Assembly: GCA_903958265.1 (NCBI GenBank)
Contig: CAJBSQ010000772.1
Span: 1 to 8,320 of the forward strand
DNA from: an uncultured Planctomycetaceae bacterium
GTDB taxonomy: Bacteria; Planctomycetota; Planctomycetia; Pirellulales; UBA1268
Length of the DNA stretch: 8,320 bases
Reading direction: 5' to 3'
Shown: in pieces, positions 1-6,643 of the stretch
Numbering within the stretch: position 1 is the first letter of the stretch
Layout of the letters: each line of letters opens with the position of its first letter
Made by a program: the position numbers and the translations under genes
The notes under the pieces: model-generated
Database searches by the model: none
What the model was told of the DNA's origin: nothing
Seen by the model: the letters and a program-made list of their open reading frames with translations, nothing else

Positions 1-642
1 CCGATGGGCGACGCTCGCCGGATCGCAGCCCGGCTCGCCGCGAACGATCTCCGCGCCGAGTCGACCAGCCCACATCGCGAGCTGCTCGACCGCGGCGGCA
101 CGGAACGTGTCGCCCGCCCCCAGCACCACCCGTCGCCCGTCGCGGATGAAGTGCCGGGCGAGCTTGGCGATCGAGGTCGTCTTGCCCGAGCCGTTGACGC
201 CGGTCACCAGGATCACGGTGGGACCGCTTGCCGCCGTCGCGAGCCCGGCCTCGGCCGGCTTGAGTCGCACCAGCAGCTGCGTGCGGATCGAGTCGAGCAC
301 CACGTCGGGATCGACCACCCGTGCCCGGAGCCGCTCACGGACGTCGGCCACGATCGCGTCGGCCGCGGCCGGACCCATGTCAGTCTTCACCAGGGCCGCC
401 CGCAGTTCCTCGAGAAACTCGTCGTCAACGAGCCGGCCCTCCCGCTTGAACAGGTCGCGGACGTCGGTCTGAAGCACCTTCGCCGTTTTGGCGAGGCCAG
501 ACCGGAGGCGTTCGAGGAAGCCCTGCCGCGGCGGCGCCGCGACCGCATCCGTCGCCGCAGCGATGACCGGTGGTTGCTCTCCGGCGGCGGCCTCGGGCCG
601 CGGCTTGGGCTCGTCCCTGCGACCAAAACGAAACAGTGCCAT
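1..642 (-). CDS. ftsY: Signal recognition particle receptor FtsY (N-terminal part)
   Basis: This is the SRP receptor GTPase that docks ribosome-SRP complexes at the inner membrane; 214 residues are present before the window edge, probably about two thirds of the protein. Residues 1-40 are a short Pro/Ala-rich linker beginning MALFRFGRRDEPKP, instead of the long acidic A domain of E. coli. The N domain helices follow (about 41-130: GFLERLRSGLAKTAKVL, LVDDEFLEELRAALVKTDMG). The G domain opens with the P-loop GVNGSGKTTSIAKLA (148-162) and the DTFRAAAVEQLAMWAGRLGA segment (178-197). FtsY is told from Ffh by its position after a short linker and by this N-terminus. It sits 23 bp after nusB with its own Shine-Dalgarno site, as the last visible gene of the rho-ribH-nusB-ftsY group. 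Confidence 0.95.
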   Translation of the reverse strand, partial: MALFRFGRRDEPKPRPEAAAGEQPPVIAAATDAVAAPPRQGFLERLRSGLAKTAKVLQTDVRDLFKREGRLVDDEFLEELRAALVKTDMGPAAADAIVADVRERLRARVVDPDVVLDSIRTQLLVRLKPAEAGLATAASGPTVILVTGVNGSGKTTSIAKLARHFIRDGRRVVLGAGDTFRAAAVEQLAMWAGRLGAEIVRGEPGCDPASVAHR

Positions 643-648
643 GCGATG

Positions 649-653
649 TCTCC
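649..653 (-). promoter_or_regulatory. Ribosome binding site of ftsY
   Basis: GGAGA ends 6 nt before the ATG at 642 and supports this start in the 23-bp gap after nusB. Confidence 0.6.
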
Positions 654-665
654 AGGCGGCGCGCG

Positions 666-1091
666 TCAGCCCGCTGCGGGCTGCGCGTGGCCGTCACGGC
701 CCTCGAGCAGGTTGCCGAGAATGCCGGCCACGAACTTCGGTGAGCCCTCACTGCCATACCGCCGGGCCAGCTCGATCGCCTCGTCGACGACCACTGGCCC
801 GGGAGTATCGGTGTGCAGCAGTTCAAAGGCCGCGATCCGCAGCACGGCACGGTCGGTAGCCGCCATCCGCGACACCCGCCAGTTCGCGCTCCGGGCATCG
901 AGCAGCGCGTCGATTTCGGCCTGCCGCTCGCAAACCCCGTCGACGAGCAGATCGGCAAAGGCGACCAGGGCCGCCGACCGGAGCCGCCCCTTGTGAAACC
1001 GCTCCCGGTCCCGCGGGTCGACCCCGGCATTGACCTCCGCCTGGTAGAGCGACTGGAGCGCCACCTCTCGGGCCCGGCTGCGTCGGCTCAT
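666..1091 (-). CDS. nusB: Transcription antitermination factor NusB
   Basis: This 141-residue all-helical protein binds boxA RNA with NusE (ribosomal protein S10) and supports antitermination and rRNA processing. It shows SRRSRAREVALQSLYQAE at the N-terminus, the region that carries the family's Arg-rich RNA-binding helix, RMAATDRAVLRIAAFELL (75-92), VVVDEAIELARRYGSEGSPKFVAGILGNLL (100-129), all characteristic of NusB, and a short unconserved tail. ATG at 1091 is chosen over an in-frame GTG at 1157 because it starts the conserved sequence, overlaps the ribH stop as ATGA and has GGGAGG 6 nt upstream. ftsY begins 23 bp after its stop. With rho upstream, the cluster holds two opposing transcription termination factors. 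Confidence 0.96.
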   Translation of the reverse strand: MSRRSRAREVALQSLYQAEVNAGVDPRDRERFHKGRLRSAALVAFADLLVDGVCERQAEIDALLDARSANWRVSRMAATDRAVLRIAAFELLHTDTPGPVVVDEAIELARRYGSEGSPKFVAGILGNLLEGRDGHAQPAAG

Positions 1092-1609
1092 GACCGGCCT
1101 CCCGCCGGCACGATCTGGGAGAGCAGCGCGACCATCTCGGCGGCCGCCGCGGCACACTCAGCCCCCTTGTTGCCGGCATAGCCGTCGGCGGCGGCGCCTC
1201 CGGCCCGCACCATCGCCTGGGCGAGCGTGTCGCACGTCAGCACGCCGAAGATCACCGGCAGCCCCCGGCCACGGGCCGTGGCCTCGATGCCCGCCGCGGT
1301 CGCGGTCGCGATGTGGTGGTCGTGCGACGTCTCCCCCTTGATGATCGCACCGAGACAGAGGATCGCGGCGTAGCGACCGGTGGCGGCCAGACGATCGGCC
1401 GCAAGTGGGAGTTCGAACGAGCCCGGCACCCAGGCCACGTCGACCGCGGCGGCCGGCAGCCCCGCGGCCTCGAACCGATGCAACGCCCCTGCCAGAAGCC
1501 GCCTCGTGATCGGCTCGTTCCAGCGGGCCACGACGATGCCGACCCGCGTCCCGGGCGGCAGCACGTTGGGCGAACCCTCGAAGATCATCGGCACCGACGC
1601 CCCGCTCAT
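1088..1609 (-). CDS. ribH: 6,7-dimethyl-8-ribityllumazine synthase
   Basis: This 173-residue enzyme joins 5-amino-6-ribitylaminouracil and 3,4-dihydroxy-2-butanone 4-phosphate to form lumazine, the penultimate step of riboflavin synthesis; family members often assemble into pentamers or hollow 60-mers. Visible motifs are VGIVVARWN (23-31, substrate-stacking aromatic), WVPGSFELP (60-68), GAIIKGETSHDHHI (87-100) with the likely catalytic His at 95, FGVLTCDT (121-128), the QAMVRAG segment with the phosphate-binding Arg (about 135) and GNKGAE (146-151). It is slightly longer than many homologues because of a 20-residue N-terminal extension. No other riboflavin genes are present here, so ribH is separated from the rest of its pathway. 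Its stop overlaps the nusB start by ATGA, the common ribH-nusB pairing. Confidence 0.96.
   Translation of the reverse strand: MSGASVPMIFEGSPNVLPPGTRVGIVVARWNEPITRRLLAGALHRFEAAGLPAAAVDVAWVPGSFELPLAADRLAATGRYAAILCLGAIIKGETSHDHHIATATAAGIEATARGRGLPVIFGVLTCDTLAQAMVRAGGAAADGYAGNKGAECAAAAAEMVALLSQIVPAGGRS
1093..1109 (-). promoter_or_regulatory. Stem-loop carrying the nusB Shine-Dalgarno site
   Basis: In the transcript GCCGGC (1109-1104) and GCCGGT (1098-1093) can pair as a 6-bp stem including one G-U pair. The 5-nt loop is GGGAG, the core of the nusB ribosome binding site. The nusB ATG starts 1 nt after the stem. The element lies in the last codons of ribH, so ribosomes finishing ribH would melt it. 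This fits translational coupling, but folding was judged only by eye. Confidence 0.45.
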
Positions 1610-1629
1610 GGCAACTCGCTCCCGTCCAT
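1606..1629 (-). other. Seven-codon open frame bridging rho stop and ribH start
   Basis: An ATG overlaps the rho stop as TGATG (1631-1627), reads MDGSELP, and stops in a TGA that overlaps the ribH start as ATGA (1609-1606). It contains the ribH Shine-Dalgarno site. It may relay ribosomes from rho to ribH by stop-start coupling. It is too short to judge by composition and could be chance. Confidence 0.25.
1619..1623 (-). promoter_or_regulatory. Ribosome binding site of ribH
   Basis: GGGAG ends 9 nt before the ATG at 1609, in the short gap after rho. It supports this start over the in-frame ATG eight codons further in. Confidence 0.6.
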
Positions 1630-3020
1630 CACGACTTGAGGCCCATGAGGAACTCGCTGTTGGATTTGGTCTTCGCCAGCCGGTTCACGAGGAGTTCCAT
1701 GGCGTCGCTGGGGTTCATCTCCACGAGCACCCGCCGCAGCACGCAGACCCGGCGGTGTTCGTCGGGCTCCATCAGCATCTCCTCCCGCCGCGTGCCCGAG
1801 CGGTTGATGTCGATGGCGGGATAGATTCGCTTGTCGACGAGCCGGCGGTCGAGCACGATCTCGAGGTTGCCCGTGCCCTTGAACTCCTCAAAGATCACGT
1901 CGTCCATCCGACTGCCGGTGTCGACCAACGCCGTGGCGACGATTGTCAGCGACCCCCCCTGCTCCACTTTGCGGGCGCTGCCGAAGAACCGCTTCGGACG
2001 CTGCAGGGCTCCGGAATCGACGCCGCCGGAGAGGATCTTGCCCGAGTTGGGCACCTCGGAGTTCCAGGCCCGAGCCAGCCGCGTGATCGAGTCGAGGAAG
2101 ATGACCACGTCGCGGCCGTATTCCACGAGACGCTTGGCCTTCTCGATCACCATGTCGGCCACCTGAATGTGGCGGCTGGAGTTCTCGTCGAACGTCGAAC
2201 TGATCACCTCGCACGACGGCCCCTTGACCTGCCGCTCCATGTCGGTGACTTCTTCCGGCCGCTCGTCGATGAGCAGCATGAAGACGTAGGCCTCCGGGTA
2301 GTTGGCGAGCACCGCCTTGGCCATCTTCTGCAGGAGCACCGTCTTGCCCGCGCGAGGCGGGCTGACGATCAGGCCTCGCTGCCCGAAGCCGATCGGCACG
2401 ACGAGGTCGACAACGCGGGTGGAAATCTCATCGGCCGTCGTCTCCAGCACGATCCGCTCGTCGGGGTGGAGCGGCGTGAGCTCGTCGAAGAACACCCGGG
2501 TCGTGAGCTTCCCCGGATCCTCGCCGTTGATCGCCTCCACCCGCAGCAGCGCGAAGTACCGCTCACTCTCCTTCGGCGGCCGGATCTGCCCGGCCACGCT
2601 CATTCCGTTCCTCAGCCCAAAGCGGCGGATCTGGCTCGGCGAGACGTAGATATCGTCTGGGCACGAAAGATAGTGGGCGTCGGCGCTCCGCAGGAAGCCG
2701 AAGCCGTCCGGCAGGATCTCGAGCGTGCCCTCGCCGAACATCAGGCCGTTGAGCTTGATCCGCTCCTTGAGGATCCGGAACACGAGATCCTGCTTCTTCT
2801 CCCCCGCCACGTCGCCCAGGTTCTCCTGGCGGGCAAGTTCGACGAGTTCCTGCATCGAGAGCTTCTGCAGCCCAGCGATGGAGGGATCGCCCTTCTTGAG
2901 CGACTCGTAATGGCTCGTCACGTCGAGGCCGTCCTTGACCTCGGCGGCGATTTCCTCGGCGATCGACAGCGGTTCGCGGTCGGCGTCGCCGGGCGGTGAA
3001 TCAGGAAGGGTGTTGGTCAT
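1629..3020 (-). CDS. rho: Transcription termination factor Rho
   Basis: This 463-residue protein is the hexameric RNA-dependent ATPase that ends transcription by translocating along RNA. An acidic N-terminal extension (1-44) precedes the Rho_N helical domain (about 45-90) and the cold-shock-like RNA-binding domain with the DGFGFLR motif (105-111). The ATPase core has Walker A PPRAGKTVLLQ (221-231), the DERPEEVTDM segment with the likely catalytic Glu (252-261), Walker B VVIFLDSITRLARA (305-318), the Q-loop region SGGVDSGALQRPKRFFG (331-347) and the R-loop region INRSGTRREE (405-414). It is somewhat longer than the 419-residue E. coli protein, the excess being at the N-terminus. ATG at 3020 was chosen because the longer open frame upstream runs through the leader and into coaE and carries no Rho-like sequence. 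No clear Shine-Dalgarno site precedes it. ribH follows after 19 bp. Confidence 0.97.
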   Translation of the reverse strand: MTNTLPDSPPGDADREPLSIAEEIAAEVKDGLDVTSHYESLKKGDPSIAGLQKLSMQELVELARQENLGDVAGEKKQDLVFRILKERIKLNGLMFGEGTLEILPDGFGFLRSADAHYLSCPDDIYVSPSQIRRFGLRNGMSVAGQIRPPKESERYFALLRVEAINGEDPGKLTTRVFFDELTPLHPDERIVLETTADEISTRVVDLVVPIGFGQRGLIVSPPRAGKTVLLQKMAKAVLANYPEAYVFMLLIDERPEEVTDMERQVKGPSCEVISSTFDENSSRHIQVADMVIEKAKRLVEYGRDVVIFLDSITRLARAWNSEVPNSGKILSGGVDSGALQRPKRFFGSARKVEQGGSLTIVATALVDTGSRMDDVIFEEFKGTGNLEIVLDRRLVDKRIYPAIDINRSGTRREEMLMEPDEHRRVCVLRRVLVEMNPSDAMELLVNRLAKTKSNSEFLMGLKS

Positions 3021-3201
3021 GGTGCACCGGGAGCCACGACCACGCGATGGCCGGCGGCAGGAGGAGGGCCTGATGAGAGGGGGAGTGACACAGATGAGGA
3101 CGACGCACGGCCGAACCGCGACGACACGCGGCCTCGGACGATCGCCGGATGGCGAGGGAACCCCGGGCAGGAGCCGACGAAGCCGAAGGCAGCCGGCGGC
3201 T
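3021..3201 (-). promoter_or_regulatory. rho leader with C-rich, G-poor tract (possible Rho-utilisation site)
   Basis: This is the only long gap between coaE and ftsY. In the transcript, 3105-3056 is about half C with few G (25 C and 7 G in 50 nt by my count) and is full of pyrimidine-C dinucleotides, the composition Rho prefers for loading. E. coli rho is known to be autoregulated by Rho-dependent attenuation in its leader, so the same role is plausible here. Just after the coaE stop (about 3201-3170) CGGCT occurs three times at 9-10 nt spacing after an AGCCG, giving possible small hairpins but no U tract. No convincing -35/-10 pair or strong Shine-Dalgarno site was found. Confidence 0.35.
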
Positions 3202-3825
3202 TTAGTTGCCGCCGAGTGTCTCCCAGATCCGATCGACCTGAGCTTGAGTATACGCCGGATCGGCCGAGGCATCCACGCGGAAGGTCGTCGGCCCCGGGCG
3301 GGGTGGGACGTAGCCACGCTCCCAGGCGCCATCGCGGGCGGCGATCTGTCCGGCCGGCCACCCGCGGGCCACGAGCCGAGCCCTTCTCACGGATTCCTCG
3401 CATTCCACCATCACGATACGGTCGCAGAGGTCGCCCCAGCCGGCCTGCATCAAGAGCGGCACGTCGAGGACGACCACGGCCGGATGGCCTGCGGAGCGGC
3501 CCTCGCGGCGAACGACGTCGACCGCCTCCTTGAGCCGCTCCCGCACCCGCGGATGAACGATGGCCTCGAGCGCCCGCAGGTTCGCCGCCGCCGCCGCCCC
3601 CGCGGCGAACACGATCTCGGCAAGGGCTGAGCGTCGCACCCGGCCACCGCTGTCGAGCACGCCATCGCCGAAGCGCTCGATGATCGCGGCGATGACCGCC
3701 GGCTCGGCGAGCGACTCGTGGGCCAGCAGGTCGGCATCGAGCACCGTGGCGCCGCGGTCGGCGAGCATCCGCGCCACCGTCGACTTGCCCGCACCCACTT
3801 TGCCCACGAGGCCGATCACGATCAT
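3202..3825 (-). CDS. coaE: Dephospho-CoA kinase
   Basis: This 207-residue P-loop kinase phosphorylates the 3'-hydroxyl of dephospho-CoA, the last step of coenzyme A synthesis. It shows the Walker A motif GKVGAGKS (8-15), an LDAD segment (29-32), the HPRVRERL motif (91-98) and DVPLLMQAGW (121-130), all typical of CoaE. The lid and C-terminal part (about 144-190) departs from the usual sequence: the common Gln and Lys in the region corresponding to residues 160-172 are not visible, and a Pro-rich VPPRPGPTTFRVDAS segment stands there. The start is uncertain by a few codons: ATG at 3825 gives the usual MxxIGL beginning and lies 2 nt after the polA stop. GTG at 3831 would overlap that stop and sits 5 nt from a GGAG, against 11 nt for the ATG. 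Tight spacing implies co-translation with polA. The fold call is sure. Confidence 0.93.
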   Translation of the reverse strand: MIVIGLVGKVGAGKSTVARMLADRGATVLDADLLAHESLAEPAVIAAIIERFGDGVLDSGGRVRRSALAEIVFAAGAAAAANLRALEAIVHPRVRERLKEAVDVVRREGRSAGHPAVVVLDVPLLMQAGWGDLCDRIVMVECEESVRRARLVARGWPAGQIAARDGAWERGYVPPRPGPTTFRVDASADPAYTQAQVDRIWETLGGN

Positions 3826-3827
3826 GG

Positions 3828-6596
3828 TCACTCGCACTCCGCCCAGGTATCGCCCGCCTGCACCGAGACCTCGATCGGCACCGACAGGGCCATGGCCGAC
3901 CGCATCTCCTCCACCACGAGCCGCTCCACGTCGGGCACTTCGTCGAGCGGCGCCTCGAGCAGGAGTTCGTCGTGGATCTGCAGCACGAGCGCCGCCTGCC
4001 GCGACTCGGCTCGCAAGCGGGCGTCGACTCGGAGCATCGCCAGCTTGATCAGGTCGGCGGCCGAGCCCTGCACCACCGTGTTGACCGCCTCGCGTTCGGG
4101 CAGCGTGAGCGTCATCACGCCGAGGGCGTTTCTCCGCCGGTCGCGATCCCGTACGCCGGCGATGGTCCGCCGCCGCCCGAGCATCGTGGTCACGCCGCCA
4201 TCGCGTCGGCAGCGGTCGAGCACGTCGTCCATGAAGGCCGCGGCCCCCGCGAACACCCGAAAGTAGCCGGCGATGAACTCGGCCGCTTCGGCCTGCGGGA
4301 TGCCGAGCGCCTTCGCCAGCCCGAAGGCCGACTGTCCGTACAGGATTCCGAAGTTCACCGCCTTGGCGACGCGGCGCATCGCGGAGGTGACCTCCGCCGG
4401 AGATACCCCGCAGACCGCCGCCGCCGTCCGGGCGTGGATGTCCTCCCCGGCGGCGAAGGCCTGCCTCATCGACTCGTCGCCCGAGAGATGGGCCAGGATC
4501 CGCAGCTCGATCTGCGAATAGTCCGCGGCTACGAACCGCCAGCCGTCCTCGCCGGGCAGGAAGGCGGCGCGGATCTGCTGCCCTTCGGCGGTCCGCGTGG
4601 GGATGTTCTGCAGGTTCGGGTCGCTGGAACTCAGCCTGCCCGTCGCCGCGACCGTCTGGTTGAACGAGGTGTGGATCCGCCCCGTCTCCGGCACGACGAG
4701 GGCGGGCAGCGCGTCGACATAGGTGCTCTTGAGCTTGGCATACTTGCGGTGTTCGAGCAGTTTGGCGGGCAAGGGATGGTGCAGGGCGAGTTGCTCGAGC
4801 ACCTCGGCGTCGGTGCTCGGCCCCGTCTTGCCCCGCTTCACGACCGGCAGCCCAAGCTCCTCGAACAGCACCACCCGCAGCTGCAGGGGCGACGCGATCG
4901 CAAAGGGGTGGCCGGCCAGCGCGTGAATCTCCCGCTCGAGCGACTCCAGGCGGCCCGCGTAGTCCACCGACAGGGTGGTCAGCCTGGCGGTATCGATGCG
5001 GACGCCGCGAAACTCCATGCCTGCGAGCACCGCTGCCAGCGGCAGCTCGACATCGTGAAACAGTTCGGCCACGCCGTCGGCCGCCAGCCTCGGCGGCAGC
5101 CTGGCGGCGAGCTCGTGCACCAGCCGGCAGTGCACCGCCGCCGCCCGGGCGTCGCCGGGGTGGTCGATCGTCGCCGCGGCTGCGGGGTCATCGACCGCCA
5201 CGCCGTGCCGGATCGCCGTCTCGGTGAGGCCAAGGTTCCGCTCGCCTGCCTCCAGGAGATAGGCCGCCAGCAAGGTGTCGAATCCCACCCCTGCAAGGCG
5301 GATGCCGCGAGTGCGGAGGGCGACATCCTGCCGCGTGAGGTCGTGACCGTGCTTGGGCACCGTGGGATCGGAGAGCAGACCACGGAGCTCCACGTTCTCT
5401 GCCACCTCGTCGCAGCCGAACCACCAGGCCTCGCCGCCGGCGGCGAGGCAGACCCCTGCGGGCGGCTCGAGGATCGATCCGCCCGCAGGCCGCGGCACGC
5501 ACATCGCGACCGCGGCGGCCTGCCGGAGCCGGGCAACGGCGGTGGCAACCGCCGCCCCGCGCGGCTCCTCGACCGACACCGGAGCCACTCGGGATTGCGG
5601 CGGCTCGGGCGAGCCATCTTCCATGTCGAACAGCGTGCGGGCTGCGGGAGCCTTCGGCCGCGAGGGCGAGGCAGGTTCGCCCCGCGCTGCCTTGCCGGTG
5701 GCCTGCTGCACCACCCTGCCGAGCAGGCTGCGAAATCCGAACTCGCGGAGCAGGTCGGCCAGCGGCTGGGGATCCGGGAGATGTGCCGCCCCCGCCTCCC
5801 AGGGAATCACCAGCGGCACGTCCCTCACCAGCCGGATCAGCTCGCGGCCCGCCCGTGCGGTGGCGCCGTGAGCCAGCAGGTTTTCTTTTCGCTTCGCCCC
5901 CGACACCGCGGCGATGTTGGCGAGCACCCCGTCGAGCGTACCGTGCGCCTTGAGCAGTTCCGACGCGATCTTCGGGCCGATCCCCGGCACGCCCGGCACG
6001 TTGTCGACGCTGTCTCCCACGAGCGACAGGAAGTCGACGACCTGATCGGGCCGGATGCCCCATTCCGCCATCAGTTCATCGGCGCCGAGCGGCTGATTGG
6101 TGCGCAGGTTGAGCAGCCGCACCTGGGGCCCCAACAGCTGCCGCGCATCCTTGTCGGAGGTGGCGATCGTGCACACCCCGCCGGCAGCGACCGTCCCCGT
6201 GGCGAGCGTCGCGAGCACGTCGTCGGCCTCGTAGCCGGGCACCTCGAGGCACGGAATGCCGAACACCGCGAACAGCCGCCGAACCAGTGGGATCTGCGGC
6301 ACGAGGTCGGCCGGCATGTCGGGCCGGTTGGCTTTGTAGGCCGCGAACTTCTCGTGGCGGAAGGTCGGCCCGGGAGGGTCCATCGCGCAGAACAGGTAGT
6401 CGGGCTTCTTCCTTTCGACGATGTCGAGCAGGTCGCGGGTGAGCCCGAAGATCACCGATACCGGCGTGCCGTCCGGCGCCGTCATCTCGGGAAGGGCGTG
6501 AAAGAGCTGGTAGACCCGCGAGAGGGTGTCGATCGCCAGCACGGTCTTGCCGTGGAGGTCGGGGGCCGCGGCGGTGGCTGGGACGTCGGCTGCCAT
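3828..6596 (-). CDS. polA: DNA polymerase I
   Basis: This 922-residue protein fills gaps and removes RNA primers in replication and repair. Residues 15 to about 300 form the 5' nuclease: AIDTLSRVYQLFHALPEM, GYEADDVLATLA (121-132), TSDKD (146-150) and the helix-hairpin region GDSVDNVPGVPGIGPKIA (194-211). A Pro/Ala-rich linker follows (about 301-350). Residues 350-500 are the 3'-5' exonuclease fold, but its catalytic acidic residues look lost, so proofreading is probably absent. The polymerase carries motif A (AADYSQIELR, Asp692), motif B (RRVAKAVNFGILYG, Lys745, Phe749, Tyr753) and motif C (QIHDELLLE, Asp876). The ATG at 6596 begins the homologous region; the open frame continues far upstream, but over the dacZ-like gene, so it was rejected. 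No strong Shine-Dalgarno site precedes it, which may mean modest translation or coupling to the gene before. coaE follows 2 nt after its stop. Confidence 0.97.
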   Translation of the reverse strand: MAADVPATAAAPDLHGKTVLAIDTLSRVYQLFHALPEMTAPDGTPVSVIFGLTRDLLDIVERKKPDYLFCAMDPPGPTFRHEKFAAYKANRPDMPADLVPQIPLVRRLFAVFGIPCLEVPGYEADDVLATLATGTVAAGGVCTIATSDKDARQLLGPQVRLLNLRTNQPLGADELMAEWGIRPDQVVDFLSLVGDSVDNVPGVPGIGPKIASELLKAHGTLDGVLANIAAVSGAKRKENLLAHGATARAGRELIRLVRDVPLVIPWEAGAAHLPDPQPLADLLREFGFRSLLGRVVQQATGKAARGEPASPSRPKAPAARTLFDMEDGSPEPPQSRVAPVSVEEPRGAAVATAVARLRQAAAVAMCVPRPAGGSILEPPAGVCLAAGGEAWWFGCDEVAENVELRGLLSDPTVPKHGHDLTRQDVALRTRGIRLAGVGFDTLLAAYLLEAGERNLGLTETAIRHGVAVDDPAAAATIDHPGDARAAAVHCRLVHELAARLPPRLAADGVAELFHDVELPLAAVLAGMEFRGVRIDTARLTTLSVDYAGRLESLEREIHALAGHPFAIASPLQLRVVLFEELGLPVVKRGKTGPSTDAEVLEQLALHHPLPAKLLEHRKYAKLKSTYVDALPALVVPETGRIHTSFNQTVAATGRLSSSDPNLQNIPTRTAEGQQIRAAFLPGEDGWRFVAADYSQIELRILAHLSGDESMRQAFAAGEDIHARTAAAVCGVSPAEVTSAMRRVAKAVNFGILYGQSAFGLAKALGIPQAEAAEFIAGYFRVFAGAAAFMDDVLDRCRRDGGVTTMLGRRRTIAGVRDRDRRRNALGVMTLTLPEREAVNTVVQGSAADLIKLAMLRVDARLRAESRQAALVLQIHDELLLEAPLDEVPDVERLVVEEMRSAMALSVPIEVSVQAGDTWAECE

Positions 6597-6643
6597 CTCG
6601 CCGACAGCATACCGGCCACGCTGCCTGAAGGAACGGCTCCGGC

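Noticed and set aside
1380..2999. A 539-codon open frame on the plus strand across rho.
   Set aside because: It is an antisense shadow of rho with composition typical of codon-biased GC-rich DNA and no known motif.
3165..3204. A possible intrinsic terminator after coaE, from repeated AGCCG and CGGCT.
   Set aside because: The possible stems are short and compete with each other, and no T tract follows on the transcribed strand.
1629..3332. An extended 567-codon reading of rho.
   Set aside because: The extra 104 codons cover the leader and overlap the end of coaE, with no Rho-like sequence before the ATG at 3020.
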